From Candidatus Competibacter sp. (GTDB taxonomy: Bacteria; Pseudomonadota; Gammaproteobacteria; Competibacterales; Competibacteraceae), in the NCBI GenBank assembly GCA_029624815.1, contig JARSSH010000043.1, positions 1 through 64,000 of the forward strand: a stretch of DNA of 64,000 nucleotides, written 5' to 3'. The notes under the pieces were generated by a model. The model searched no databases and was not told where the DNA came from. It saw only the letters and a list, made by a program, of their open reading frames with translations. The translations under genes and the position numbers were made by a program. Positions 9,778-17,642 of the stretch are shown piece by piece (positions within the stretch are counted from its first letter, which is position 1; the number at the start of each line of letters is the position of its first letter).

Positions 9778-11319
9778 CTACCCGCGTCCCATCAGCAGAT
9801 GTCGCGGTTTGATCCCCGCGGTCAGCACCGCCAGCAAATAAGTCCCGCCGCCGACCGCGACCAGCCAGCTCAGATGCCACAGTCGCGCGCCGGCGCCGGC
9901 GCGCAACCACTGTTCCAGTTCGCCCACCCCGAACCACAGCACCAATCCCATCGCCAGATTGGCGGCGCTCAGTTGCGCCAGAAACGTTGCCCATCCGGCG
10001 CGTGGCCGGTAGATGTCGCGCCGCCGCAGATTGACGAACAGCAGACCGGCGTTGAGAAAAGCGGCCAGCGACGTGGCCAGCGCCAACCCGGCATGGGCCA
10101 GCGGCCAGACCAGAATCAGCACCATCGCGGTGTTGGCGACCATGGCGATGACGCCGTACTTGACCGGGCTGCGGGTGTCCTGGCGGGCATAGAAGCCGGG
10201 CGCCAGCACCTTGATCAGCATGAACGCCACCAAACCCAGCGCGAACGCCATCAGGCTGCGGGCCGACATGGCCACGTCGCGGGCGTCGAACTCGCCGTAC
10301 TGAAACAGCGCCGACAGGATGGGGCCGGCGAGGATCGTCAGCGCCACCGTGGCCGGAACGCCGATCAACAGGGCCCAGCGCAGCGCCCAGTCCAGTGTTT
10401 GGGAGAAGCCGTCCACCTCGGCTCCGGCGTGCTGGCGGGACAGCTTGGGCAGGATCACCGTGCCCAGCGCCACGCCGAAAATGCCGAGCGGAAACTCCAC
10501 CAGCCGATCGGAGTAGTACAACCAACTGACGCTGCCGGAAACCAGAAACGAGGCGATCAGGGTATCGATCAGCAGATTGACCTGCGCCACCGAGGAGCCG
10601 AACAACGCCGGCAGCATCAGCTTCAGCACCTGTTGCACACCTTGGGAGGCCCAGCCCCAGCGCGGGCGCGGCAATAGTTTCAGCCGCAGCAGGAAAGGTA
10701 CTTGAAAGCCCAGTTGCACGATGCCGGCGATGAACACGCCCCAGGCCAGACCCATTACAGGTTGCGCCATGCGGGGAGCCAGCCACAGGGCGGCGGCGAT
10801 CATGGTTAGGTTGAGCAGCACCGGGGTGACGGCCGGAATGGCGAACCTGCCGCAACTGTTCAGCACCCCGCCGGCCAGGGCGGTCAGCGAGATGAACAGC
10901 AGGTAGGGAAAGGTGATGCGCAGCATCTCCACCGTCAATTGGTATTTGTCGGCATCGACGGCGAAGCCTGGCGCGAACAACAGAATCAGCAGCGGCGCGG
11001 CCAGCACGCCGAGGGCGGTGATGGCGAACAGGATCGCGCCCAGGGTGCCGGTCACCTGGTCCACCAGTTCCTTCATCTCCGCCGGGGAGCGCTGGGTCTG
11101 ATATTCCGAAAACACCGGCACGAAGGCTTGCGAGAACGCGCCTTCGGCGAACAGCCGGCGCAGGAAATTGGGGATGCGAAACGCCACGAAGAAGGCATCG
11201 GTGCCGGCGCCGGCGCCGAACATTTGGGCGTAGACCATGTCGCGGACGAAGCCGGTGACGCGAGACAGCGAGGTCATGGCGCTGACCACGCCGGTCGATT
11301 TGAGAAGAGCCTTGCTCAT
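9778..11319 (-). CDS. murJ: Lipid II flippase MurJ
   Basis: 513 residues from MSKALLKSTG (start 11319), with about 14 hydrophobic segments of the MOP superfamily. It flips lipid II across the inner membrane for peptidoglycan synthesis. Family blocks include SRVTGFVRDMVYAQ, GAGAGTDAFFVAFRIPNFLRRLFAEGAFSQAFVPV and YYSDRLVEFPLGIFGVALGTVILP. The upstream extension to 11442 was discarded because it lacks homology. It is divergent from rpsT, the usual gammaproteobacterial neighbour. Confidence 0.97.
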   Translation of the reverse strand: MSKALLKSTGVVSAMTSLSRVTGFVRDMVYAQMFGAGAGTDAFFVAFRIPNFLRRLFAEGAFSQAFVPVFSEYQTQRSPAEMKELVDQVTGTLGAILFAITALGVLAAPLLILLFAPGFAVDADKYQLTVEMLRITFPYLLFISLTALAGGVLNSCGRFAIPAVTPVLLNLTMIAAALWLAPRMAQPVMGLAWGVFIAGIVQLGFQVPFLLRLKLLPRPRWGWASQGVQQVLKLMLPALFGSSVAQVNLLIDTLIASFLVSGSVSWLYYSDRLVEFPLGIFGVALGTVILPKLSRQHAGAEVDGFSQTLDWALRWALLIGVPATVALTILAGPILSALFQYGEFDARDVAMSARSLMAFALGLVAFMLIKVLAPGFYARQDTRSPVKYGVIAMVANTAMVLILVWPLAHAGLALATSLAAFLNAGLLFVNLRRRDIYRPRAGWATFLAQLSAANLAMGLVLWFGVGELEQWLRAGAGARLWHLSWLVAVGGGTYLLAVLTAGIKPRHLLMGRG

Positions 11320-11408
11320 GGAAGGTGAGGCCTGCGCTGGACGGTTCGGAAGGCGCGGATGATAGCGGGATTGCTTCGACCTGTCAGCGATGCGGCATGT
11401 CTGGGGGA

Positions 11409-11437
11409 TTGACAGTACGGCGAAAGCTGTCAATATT
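11409..11437 (+). promoter_or_regulatory. Candidate rpsT promoter inside an inverted repeat
   Basis: TTGACA (11409-11414) lies 17 bp before AATATT (11432-11437), about 65 nt upstream of the rpsT start. The -35 element is part of a perfect inverted repeat, TTGACAG...CTGTCAA, at 11409-11433. That could be coincidence or a regulator site. There is no experimental support. Confidence 0.5.
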
Positions 11438-11503
11438 CTCAATCCTTTTTTGCGCCGTATCCGTGACTAAGTTTATCTTTTTGAGTTTTAAGGAGTATTT
11501 AAG

Positions 11504-11773
11504 TTGGCCAATACCGCTCAAGCGAAGAAGCGCGCCCGTCAGGCGGAAAATCACCGTCAGCATAACGCCAGCATGCGTTCCATGCTGCGCACCTATGTGA
11601 AGCGCGTCATCAAAGCCATTCAGACTGGCGACAAGGCAAAAGCCGAATCGGAATATCGGACGGCCGTGCCGGTGCTCGACCGCATGGCTCGCAAGGGCTT
11701 GATCCATGCCAATAAGGCCGCCCGCCACAAGAGCCGCCTGAACCAGCATATCCGCGAGATGCCGTCGGCTTGA
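11504..11773 (+). CDS. rpsT: 30S ribosomal protein S20
   Basis: 89 residues, standard length, beginning [17 protein letters not shown], very basic and helical. S20 binds 16S rRNA early in 30S assembly. The start is TTG at 11504 with a good AGGAG ribosome site at 11491-11495. A UUG start is also seen in E. coli rpsT, where it is tied to translational autoregulation. It is divergent from murJ. Confidence 0.98.
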   Translation: MANTAQAKKRARQAENHRQHNASMRSMLRTYVKRVIKAIQTGDKAKAESEYRTAVPVLDRMARKGLIHANKAARHKSRLNQHIREMPSA

Positions 11774-11953
11774 TTCGCCGCCTGCCCGCCCATCCTCGGC
11801 GTGCTGGTGTTTCTTCCTCTCATCGGGTTTGTATCCGAATTCGGGCGGGCCAGGCGTCGTTCGATCCAAGGCGGGAAGGCTCGCCCGCGGAAGCAGGTAA
11901 GCCTTTTGTTTCGACTGCGTTCGGCCACCATGCCGGACTCGGCCCGGAAGCGG

Positions 11954-12445
11954 TCACTTTGCCTGCCAGCCGTCGCCGCGCCCCCCATAGCGATTCCCGT
12001 AGTACCCATAGTAATTGGGTCGGGGGTTATAACCGTAGCCGTAGTCGTAGCCGTAGTTGTCGCAGTTGTAGTACGAAACGCCGTTTACAAACACCGAGGC
12101 GCAACCGCCAGTCGGCGGGGGTTCTGGGGGGCCGATCGCCACTGGCGGGGCTGCGGCATCGGCGATGGCGGAGCCGACCAGTGCGCCGATGGCCAAGCCG
12201 ATGACCGCCGCGCCCGCCGCTCCGCAGTTCCAACAGCCGCCGTGGTAGCCCCCCCGATAGCCGCCCCGATAGCCGCCGTGATACCCTGGGCGGCCGCCAC
12301 CGTGGTAACCCCCCGGGTTTCCCCGGTGGCCGCTGCCGTTATAGCCGCCGCCATATGGTCGTTCCGCATTCGCGTTGTGCGGCGGAACCAGCAGCATCCC
12401 GCCGGCGACCGCGCCAGCGAGTATCCAGTGTCTTATCGCGCTCAT
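11954..12445 (-). CDS. Secreted Gly/Tyr-rich protein with glycine-zipper segment
   Basis: 163 residues from Met at 12445, supported by an AAGGAA ribosome site. The N-terminus is a classical signal peptide (SAIRHWILAGAVAGGMLLV, cleavage likely after NANA). Next come a His/Gly/Tyr-rich repeat region (HGGYRGGYRGGYHGG), a hydrophobic Gly/Ala segment (AAVIGLAIGALVGSAIADAA) and a Tyr-rich tail (NYGYDYGYGYN). Two Cys pairs (CWNC, and the Cys of GGCASV with YYNC) might form disulfides. It is probably periplasmic or surface-exposed; function unknown. Low complexity limits comparison. Confidence 0.65.
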   Translation of the reverse strand: MSAIRHWILAGAVAGGMLLVPPHNANAERPYGGGYNGSGHRGNPGGYHGGGRPGYHGGYRGGYRGGYHGGCWNCGAAGAAVIGLAIGALVGSAIADAAAPPVAIGPPEPPPTGGCASVFVNGVSYYNCDNYGYDYGYGYNPRPNYYGYYGNRYGGRGDGWQAK

Positions 12446-12462
12446 GCTTGTGTTCCTTCCGG

Positions 12463-12741
12463 TCAATCCGTCATGTTGGGGTTTTGGGTAACGCCTTTCG
12501 ACCGCTTCGGGTCCGGCTTAATCCTATAGACCTCGCGCAAGAGCCGTCGTTGTTCGCCAAGAACCCCTTTCCTTTCATCCGGTGAGCGATAAACGCCGGT
12601 GGGCGGCCACATGGCCGCGCAGTACGGGTGGCCGCCTTCCAGAATCAGGGTGACCCGCTCGCGCGGGGGCGCCGAATGCGCCCAGTGCGTGCCGCCGGGC
12701 GGTTTTTGATCGTCGAGACCGCAGGTGAATCGGCGGTGCAT
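12463..12741 (-). CDS. Doubtful small hypothetical protein
   Basis: A 92-residue frame with no recognised motif, ending just upstream of the Gly/Tyr-rich gene on the same strand. It has charged and proline-rich stretches and no signal peptide. It is the only sizeable candidate in the 12446-12818 gap, and no convincing ribosome site was seen. It may be spurious; it is listed so that the gap is described. Confidence 0.25.
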   Translation of the reverse strand: MHRRFTCGLDDQKPPGGTHWAHSAPPRERVTLILEGGHPYCAAMWPPTGVYRSPDERKGVLGEQRRLLREVYRIKPDPKRSKGVTQNPNMTD

Positions 12742-12769
12742 GGCCGATCGACGGATCGTCGTGAGCGAT

Positions 12770-12812
12770 GGAGCGGGTTTGTTCGCGCGGCGGCGACCCC
12801 GAAACCCGCTCC
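12770..12812 (-). terminator. Long hairpin directly after cysK
   Basis: Perfect 11-bp inverted repeat (GGAGCGGGTTT at 12770-12780 and AAACCCGCTCC at 12802-12812) beginning 7 nt after the cysK stop. There is no T run, so it is either a U-less terminator or an mRNA 3'-end stabiliser. Confidence 0.45.
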
Positions 12813-12818
12813 CGCCGT

Positions 12819-13736
12819 TCAGTCGAACAGCCCCGCCACCGACAGGTAGCGCTCGCCGGTGTCGTAGCAGAAGGTCAGCACGCGGCTGCCGTCGGGGATT
12901 TCCGGCAGTTTCTGGGATACCGCCGCCAGCGACGCCCCGGAGGAAATGCCGATGAAGATGCCTTCCTCCCTGGCGCAGCGCACCGCGAACTTGAAGGCGT
13001 CTTCATGCGCGACCTGGATGACGCCATCCAGGATGCTCGTGTTCAGCACCGCCGGCACGAAGCCGGCGCCGATGCCCTGAATCGGGTGCGGGCCGCGCTG
13101 GCCGCCGCTCAGCACCGGCGAGGCGCTGGGTTCGACCGCGAACGCTTTCAAGCTCGGGAAGCGTTCCTTCAGCACCTCGGCGCAACCGGTGATGTGGCCG
13201 CCGGTGCCGACCCCGGTGATCAGGTAATCCAACCCATCCGGAAAGTCGGCGAGGATTTCCTGGGCGGTGGTGCGGCGATGAATCTCGACGTTGGCGGGAT
13301 TCTCGAACTGCTGCGGCATCCAGGCGCCCGGCGTGCTTTCCACGATTTCCTGGGCTTTCTCGATCGCGCCCGGCATTCCCTTTTCCTTGGGCGTGAGCAC
13401 CAGTTCCGCGCCCAGCGCCGCCAGATAGCGCCGCCGCTCCAGCGACATGGATTCCGGCATGGTCAGGATCAGGCGATAGCCCTTGGTCGCGGCCACCAGC
13501 GCCAAAGCGATGCCGGTGTTGCCGGAGGTGGGTTCGACGATCACGGTATGGGCTGTGATCAGGCCGCGCCGTTCGGCATCCTCGATCATCGCCAGGCCGA
13601 TGCGGTCCTTGATGCTGCCACCGGGATTGGCCCGTTCCAACTTCATCCAGATTTCGACCTTGCGGTTGGCGAACAGCCGGTTGATACGGACATGTGGGGT
13701 GTTGCCAATGGTTTCCAGAATCGTGTGCGCTTTCAT
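12819..13736 (-). CDS. cysK: Cysteine synthase (O-acetylserine sulfhydrylase)
   Basis: 305 residues, fold-type II PLP enzyme. Lys43 in GGSIKDR binds [14 protein letters not shown] binds substrate, GTGGHITG binds the phosphate, and the late GISSGAS motif is present. It makes L-cysteine from O-acetylserine and sulfide. Length and motifs fit CysK more than CysM, though the subtype by eye is not certain. It is a single gene flanked by a hairpin downstream and a 275-nt AT-rich gap upstream, shared divergently with moxR. Confidence 0.93.
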   Translation of the reverse strand: MKAHTILETIGNTPHVRINRLFANRKVEIWMKLERANPGGSIKDRIGLAMIEDAERRGLITAHTVIVEPTSGNTGIALALVAATKGYRLILTMPESMSLERRRYLAALGAELVLTPKEKGMPGAIEKAQEIVESTPGAWMPQQFENPANVEIHRRTTAQEILADFPDGLDYLITGVGTGGHITGCAEVLKERFPSLKAFAVEPSASPVLSGGQRGPHPIQGIGAGFVPAVLNTSILDGVIQVAHEDAFKFAVRCAREEGIFIGISSGASLAAVSQKLPEIPDGSRVLTFCYDTGERYLSVAGLFD

Positions 13737-14011
13737 GGTTGCTCTCTATCGGGCGGGGTTGCATCGGTTGCCGCACTCTTGCCGGAGGCGGCGGTCAGTA
13801 TCCGTGACGAGGGCGGCCGCGCCGGATCGGTGCGGGTTCGGAGGTTTGGGTGCGGCGCCGGAACAGAGTTCCTGTAAACTAATCAACCTTCGATTGCTTG
13901 CCATTTAAAAATAGCAGGCGCGGCTAGCCAAACATAAAGAATAATAAGAAATTTTTTTATAACCTTGAGCGAGTTGCCCCGGTCGTCGCTCGTCTGCAAA
14001 GGAGATCGCGC

Positions 14012-14869
14012 ATGTCCGAAGCCCGTTTTCGCGGCACCGACCGCTACGTCGCCACCGATGACCTGATGATGGCGGTCAATGCCGCCGTGACATTGGGCCG
14101 GCCGTTGCTGGTCAAGGGCGAGCCCGGCACCGGCAAGACCCAACTGGCCGAGGAAGTCGCCAACGCTCTGAACCGGCCGTTTATCCAGTGGCATATCAAG
14201 TCCACCATCAAGGCTCAGCAGGGCTTGTACGAGTATGACGCCGTCTCCCGGTTGCGCGATTCGCAGTTGGGCGACGCGCGGGTGCATGAGATCGGCAACT
14301 ACATCGTCAAGGGCAAGCTGTGGGAAGCGTTTACCGCCGAGACGCAGCCGGTGTTGCTGATCGACGAGATCGACAAGGCCGACATCGAATTTCCCAACGA
14401 TTTACTGCTCGAACTCGATCGGATGGAGTTTTACGTCTACGAGACCCGGCAGGTGGTCAAGGCGCGGCACCGGCCGATCATCATCATCACCAGCAACAAC
14501 GAAAAGGAACTGCCGGATGCGTTTCTGCGCCGCTGTTTCTTCCACTACATCCGCTTCCCCGACAAGGAGACCATGGAGCGGATCGTGCAGGTGCATTATC
14601 CCGACCTGAAAAAGCGGCTGCTGGCCGAGGCGCTGGAGGCGTTTTTCGAAATCCGCGACGTGCCGGGTCTGAAAAAGCGCCCGTCCACTTCGGAGCTGTT
14701 GGACTGGATCAAGTTGCTGGTGGCCGAGGATATTCCTCCCGAGGCGCTGCGCGGCGACCAGCGCAAGCTAATCCCGCCGCTGTACGGAGCGCTGCTGAAG
14801 AACGAGCAGGACGTGCATCTGTTCGAGCGGTTGTTGTTCATGAACAGGCATTCGCGTATAGAAAAATAG
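14012..14869 (+). CDS. MoxR-family AAA+ ATPase
   Basis: 285 residues. Walker A GEPGTGKT (about 37-44), Walker B VLLIDEIDKAD, sensor 1 IIITSNNEKE, and arginine finger region DAFLRRCFFHYIRFP. MoxR ATPases act as chaperones with a VWA-domain partner to activate or assemble metal-dependent enzymes or envelope complexes. A strong AAGGAG ribosome site precedes the ATG. The partner gene is downstream but is separated by an inserted AT-rich segment, and the final residues (FMNRHSRIEK) may have been altered by that insertion. Confidence 0.92.
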   Translation: MSEARFRGTDRYVATDDLMMAVNAAVTLGRPLLVKGEPGTGKTQLAEEVANALNRPFIQWHIKSTIKAQQGLYEYDAVSRLRDSQLGDARVHEIGNYIVKGKLWEAFTAETQPVLLIDEIDKADIEFPNDLLLELDRMEFYVYETRQVVKARHRPIIIITSNNEKELPDAFLRRCFFHYIRFPDKETMERIVQVHYPDLKKRLLAEALEAFFEIRDVPGLKKRPSTSELLDWIKLLVAEDIPPEALRGDQRKLIPPLYGALLKNEQDVHLFERLLFMNRHSRIEK

Positions 14870-14901
14870 CGGGTGGTATTTCAGGCGTGGATATAGGGGT
14901 C

Positions 14902-15003
14902 ATGAACTGGATTCCATGCGAAGAGTGGCATGGTCGGTATATCCGCGTCAGAAACGCCATTAGCCTTGATTTCATAACATGGCAAGATGATGCTCATGGA
15001 TAA
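14902..15003 (+). CDS. Tiny AT-rich hypothetical protein
   Basis: 33 residues starting MNWIPCEEWHGRYIRVRNAI. Base use is more AT-rich than the flanking genes. Its stop TAA overlaps the ATG of the next small gene (ATGGATAA), a typical coupling arrangement. No family recognised. Its tryptophan and aromatic content make random origin less likely, but the frame is very short. Confidence 0.4.
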   Translation: MNWIPCEEWHGRYIRVRNAISLDFITWQDDAHG

Positions 15004-15211
15004 TTACGTTCCTATTTTTGAATCAAAAGTCAAAAAGCTTCAGGATAAAATAGTCAAGGAGCTATCTATTCCAAAAAAGAACAGAAACAAGAAGCATCTC
15101 AAAAAGATGCTTAGAGAGATCAAGGGCATCAAGGAGACTATTAAGTCCGCGAAACACATCAAAACCTGTCCTCATTGTGGAATGCCGCTCTGGAATGAGG
15201 AGTCACTGTAA
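14996..15211 (+). CDS. Small basic protein with CPHCG knuckle
   Basis: 71 residues from the ATG at 14996 (alternative ATG 14987). It has a Lys-rich helical body (about 10-55, likely coiled coil) and a C-terminal TCPHCGMPLW, one CxxC pair as in a half zinc ribbon, which might dimerise around a metal. The strongly AT-rich Lys/Ile codon use contrasts with the GC-rich neighbours and suggests acquisition. Together with the 33-residue frame it forms a two-gene insertion between moxR and its VWA partner. Function unknown. Confidence 0.55.
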   Translation: MDNYVPIFESKVKKLQDKIVKELSIPKKNRNKKHLKKMLREIKGIKETIKSAKHIKTCPHCGMPLWNEESL

Positions 15212-15236
15212 TATGCTGGTTTTAGATAAATAGCCG

Positions 15237-16424
15237 ATGATGACCGATTTCTTTCTCAAGCTGCGTCAGGCCGGTCTGCCGGTCACGCTGACCGAATTTC
15301 TCACCCTGCTGGAAGCGCTGAGCCAGCGGGTGACCGCTCACGACATCGACGCGTTCTACTATCTGGCGCGGGCGACGTTGGTGAAGGACGAACGCCATTA
15401 CGACCGCTTCGATCAGGTGTTCGGCAGCCATTTCAAGGGACTGGCGACGCTGTTCGACGAAATCGTCGGCGCCGAGGTGCCGCTGGAGTGGCTGCGCAAG
15501 CTGGCCGAGTTGACCCTGAGCGAGGAGGATAAGCAGTGGATCGAATCGCTGGGCGGCTGGGAAAAACTGATGGAAACCTTCGCCCGGCGCATGGCCGAAC
15601 AGGAAGGGCGGCATCAAGGCGGCAACAAGTGGGTGGGCACCGCCGGCACTTCGCCTTATGGGGCGTATGGCTACAACCCGGAAGGCATCCGCGTCGGTCA
15701 GGACACCTCGCGTCACCGCCGCGCCGTCAAGGTCTGGGACCGCCGCGAGTTCCGCAATCTGGACGACACGGTGGAGTTGGGCACCCGCAACATCAAGGTG
15801 GCGCTGCGGCGGCTACGTCGTTTCGCCCGCGAAGGCGCCGCGCGGGAACTGGATCTGGACGACACGATACGGTCGACGGCCCGCAACGCCGGTTATCTCG
15901 ACCTTAAGATGGTGCCCGAGCGGCATAACGCGGTGAAGGTGCTGCTGGTTCTGGATGTGGGCGGTTCGATGGACGACCACGTCCGGGTTTGCGAGGAATT
16001 GTTTTCGGCGGCGCGCGGCGAGTTCAAGCATCTGGAGTATTTCTACTTTCACAACATGGTGTACGAGTCGCTGTGGAAGGACAACCGCCGCCGTTATACC
16101 GAGAAGACCGAAACGGTATCGGTGCTGCACACCTTCGGACGGGACTACAAGCTGATTCTGGTCGGCGACGCCACCATGAGTCCCTATGAAGTGAGCTACC
16201 CCGGCGGCAGCGTCGAGCATTTCAACCCGGAAGCCGGCGATGTTTGGATGAGCCGCCTGCTGATGGCCTATCCGCAGGCCATCTGGCTGAACCCGCAGCC
16301 GCGGAATCGCTGGAGCTACGTCCCCTCGATTCAGATGGTGCGGGAACTGATGAGCGACCGCATGTACCCGCTGACGCTGGAGGGATTGGAACAGGGCATC
16401 CGCGCCCTGCAACGGTCGCGGTGA
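15237..16424 (+). CDS. VWA-domain (CoxE-like) protein
   Basis: 395 residues. The C-terminal VWA domain starts near residue 232 (VKVLLVLDVGGSMDDH) and contains GRDYKLILVGDATMSPYE, typical of partners of MoxR ATPases. The N-terminal half is helical and basic (RHRRAVKVWDRREFRN). The MIDAS motif reads D-V-G-G-S rather than D-x-S-x-S, so metal binding may differ. No Shine-Dalgarno sequence is evident before 15237, consistent with the upstream insertion having displaced the original leader. It probably works with the MoxR protein. Confidence 0.9.
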   Translation: MMTDFFLKLRQAGLPVTLTEFLTLLEALSQRVTAHDIDAFYYLARATLVKDERHYDRFDQVFGSHFKGLATLFDEIVGAEVPLEWLRKLAELTLSEEDKQWIESLGGWEKLMETFARRMAEQEGRHQGGNKWVGTAGTSPYGAYGYNPEGIRVGQDTSRHRRAVKVWDRREFRNLDDTVELGTRNIKVALRRLRRFAREGAARELDLDDTIRSTARNAGYLDLKMVPERHNAVKVLLVLDVGGSMDDHVRVCEELFSAARGEFKHLEYFYFHNMVYESLWKDNRRRYTEKTETVSVLHTFGRDYKLILVGDATMSPYEVSYPGGSVEHFNPEAGDVWMSRLLMAYPQAIWLNPQPRNRWSYVPSIQMVRELMSDRMYPLTLEGLEQGIRALQRSR

Positions 16425-16461
16425 GCGGATCGGCCGCGCGATCCGTGCGACGGAATCGTTT

Positions 16462-17574
16462 TCACGGCGTCTCCGTTGATGAGCGCTCATTCCGTTTCCG
16501 CCGCCACAGCTCCGCGCAGGGCGTGGGGTGACCGGCGATGTCCGCCGCCTTTTCCGCCTCCAGGCCCATTAACCCGTTCTTGGCGTAATCCAGCAGTTCG
16601 CCGCGCCGCCGCTTTTTAACGCCGCTCCCGAAGACGCCCGCCGCGTCAGGCTTCAGATAATCCCGCGACAATGCGCCCAAAAACGCGGTTTCGGTTCCGT
16701 TCGGCGCTGCCTCCCGTCGCAGTAAAAGATCGTACTCGACTTCCCCGCCGGGCTGAAAGGCGTCCGGCGCGCGATGCAGACGGGCCGCGGCTTGGGCGAT
16801 GGCGTCGAACGAAGTGTCTTCCATGAGTAGGCGCAAAACCTGTTCGATATAGGCGAGATTGGCGCGTTGGAAGACGATTCGGGCGCGCTGAAAATCCGCT
16901 TCGGTCGGCGGCGCGTTCTCATCCCGATCGTTACGCAGATCGAATTTGGCGTGTTCCCGCAACTGCTCGAACGGCGAGGTGGAAACCAATACGCCCCGGA
17001 TGCGGAACCGCCAGCGTTCGCCCTGGTATTCGACCGGTTGTTCCCCAAGCTGCAACGCCACGACGTGAGGCATGTACAGCGTCGCCACGATCTTGTAATC
17101 GGCCCAGCCTTCGGGCGTTCCCAGCGCCAAGCCCTTCGGGTCGATGAAGCCGAAGGTTTGGGTGCGGGTCGCCGGATCGACGATCCAGACGATGAAATCG
17201 GGGTAGAACCAGTCGGAGTCGTCCATCCGCAGTCGGAACGAACGAGGGTCTTTCTCGATATTGCGTTTGAGCCAGACCTCCCGGCCGTTCCAGGCCAGCG
17301 GCGTTTTTTCGCTGCGGGGCGGGTTGCCGGCGGGATAGAGCCAATGAATCAGGTCGCGGACGAACTGTTCTTCATGGGCGTCCAGTTTGCCGGGACCGAC
17401 ATCGATTCGGGCTTCCCCCGGCGTCAGCAGCACCGGCTGATAGACACTGCCGGGCGCGAAGACTTCGTAAGCGCCGCGCGGTTCGAGGATCAAGGGCAGA
17501 TTGTGCAGATCGGGGCAGGCGATATCGGCGCCGAACAGGCCATTCTGTTGGGATATGGATTTCTTTTTAGCCAT
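16462..17574 (-). CDS. Stand-alone PD-(D/E)XK-like nuclease subunit of a type III-like system
   Basis: 370 residues from MAKKKS. A segment resembles the C-terminal endonuclease domain of type III Res proteins: Glu68/69 (AHEEQFVRDL), W..KRNIE, YPDFIVW with Asp126, and FIDPKG with Asp145-x-Lys147. That order is the expected PD-D/E-x-K core. The rest is unfamiliar, with a basic patch (VKKRRRGELLDYAKNG) near the C-terminus. It is the last gene of a leftward operon after the helicase, from which it is separated by a palindromic repeat. It probably supplies DNA cleavage. Confidence in the nuclease fold is moderate. Confidence 0.6.
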   Translation of the reverse strand: MAKKKSISQQNGLFGADIACPDLHNLPLILEPRGAYEVFAPGSVYQPVLLTPGEARIDVGPGKLDAHEEQFVRDLIHWLYPAGNPPRSEKTPLAWNGREVWLKRNIEKDPRSFRLRMDDSDWFYPDFIVWIVDPATRTQTFGFIDPKGLALGTPEGWADYKIVATLYMPHVVALQLGEQPVEYQGERWRFRIRGVLVSTSPFEQLREHAKFDLRNDRDENAPPTEADFQRARIVFQRANLAYIEQVLRLLMEDTSFDAIAQAAARLHRAPDAFQPGGEVEYDLLLRREAAPNGTETAFLGALSRDYLKPDAAGVFGSGVKKRRRGELLDYAKNGLMGLEAEKAADIAGHPTPCAELWRRKRNERSSTETP

Positions 17575-17587
17575 TGGGTTGCCTTTG

Positions 17588-17642
17588 AAATCCCCCCGTG
17601 CTTCGCACACCCCCCTTTGTCAAAGGGGGGTTGGGGGAATTT
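17588..17642. repeat. Palindromic CCCCCCTTTG...CAAAGGGGGG repeat, copy 1
   Basis: Contains CCCCCCTTTGTCAAAGGGGGG (perfect arms) with a flanking GGGGGAATTT and a second C-rich arm around GTGCTTCGCAC. It supplies the last codons and the TGA stop of the helicase gene (translated as QIPPTPL). The second copy, at 23119-23152, has the same orientation. Such elements are common dispersed repeats in bacteria. Confidence 0.8.
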
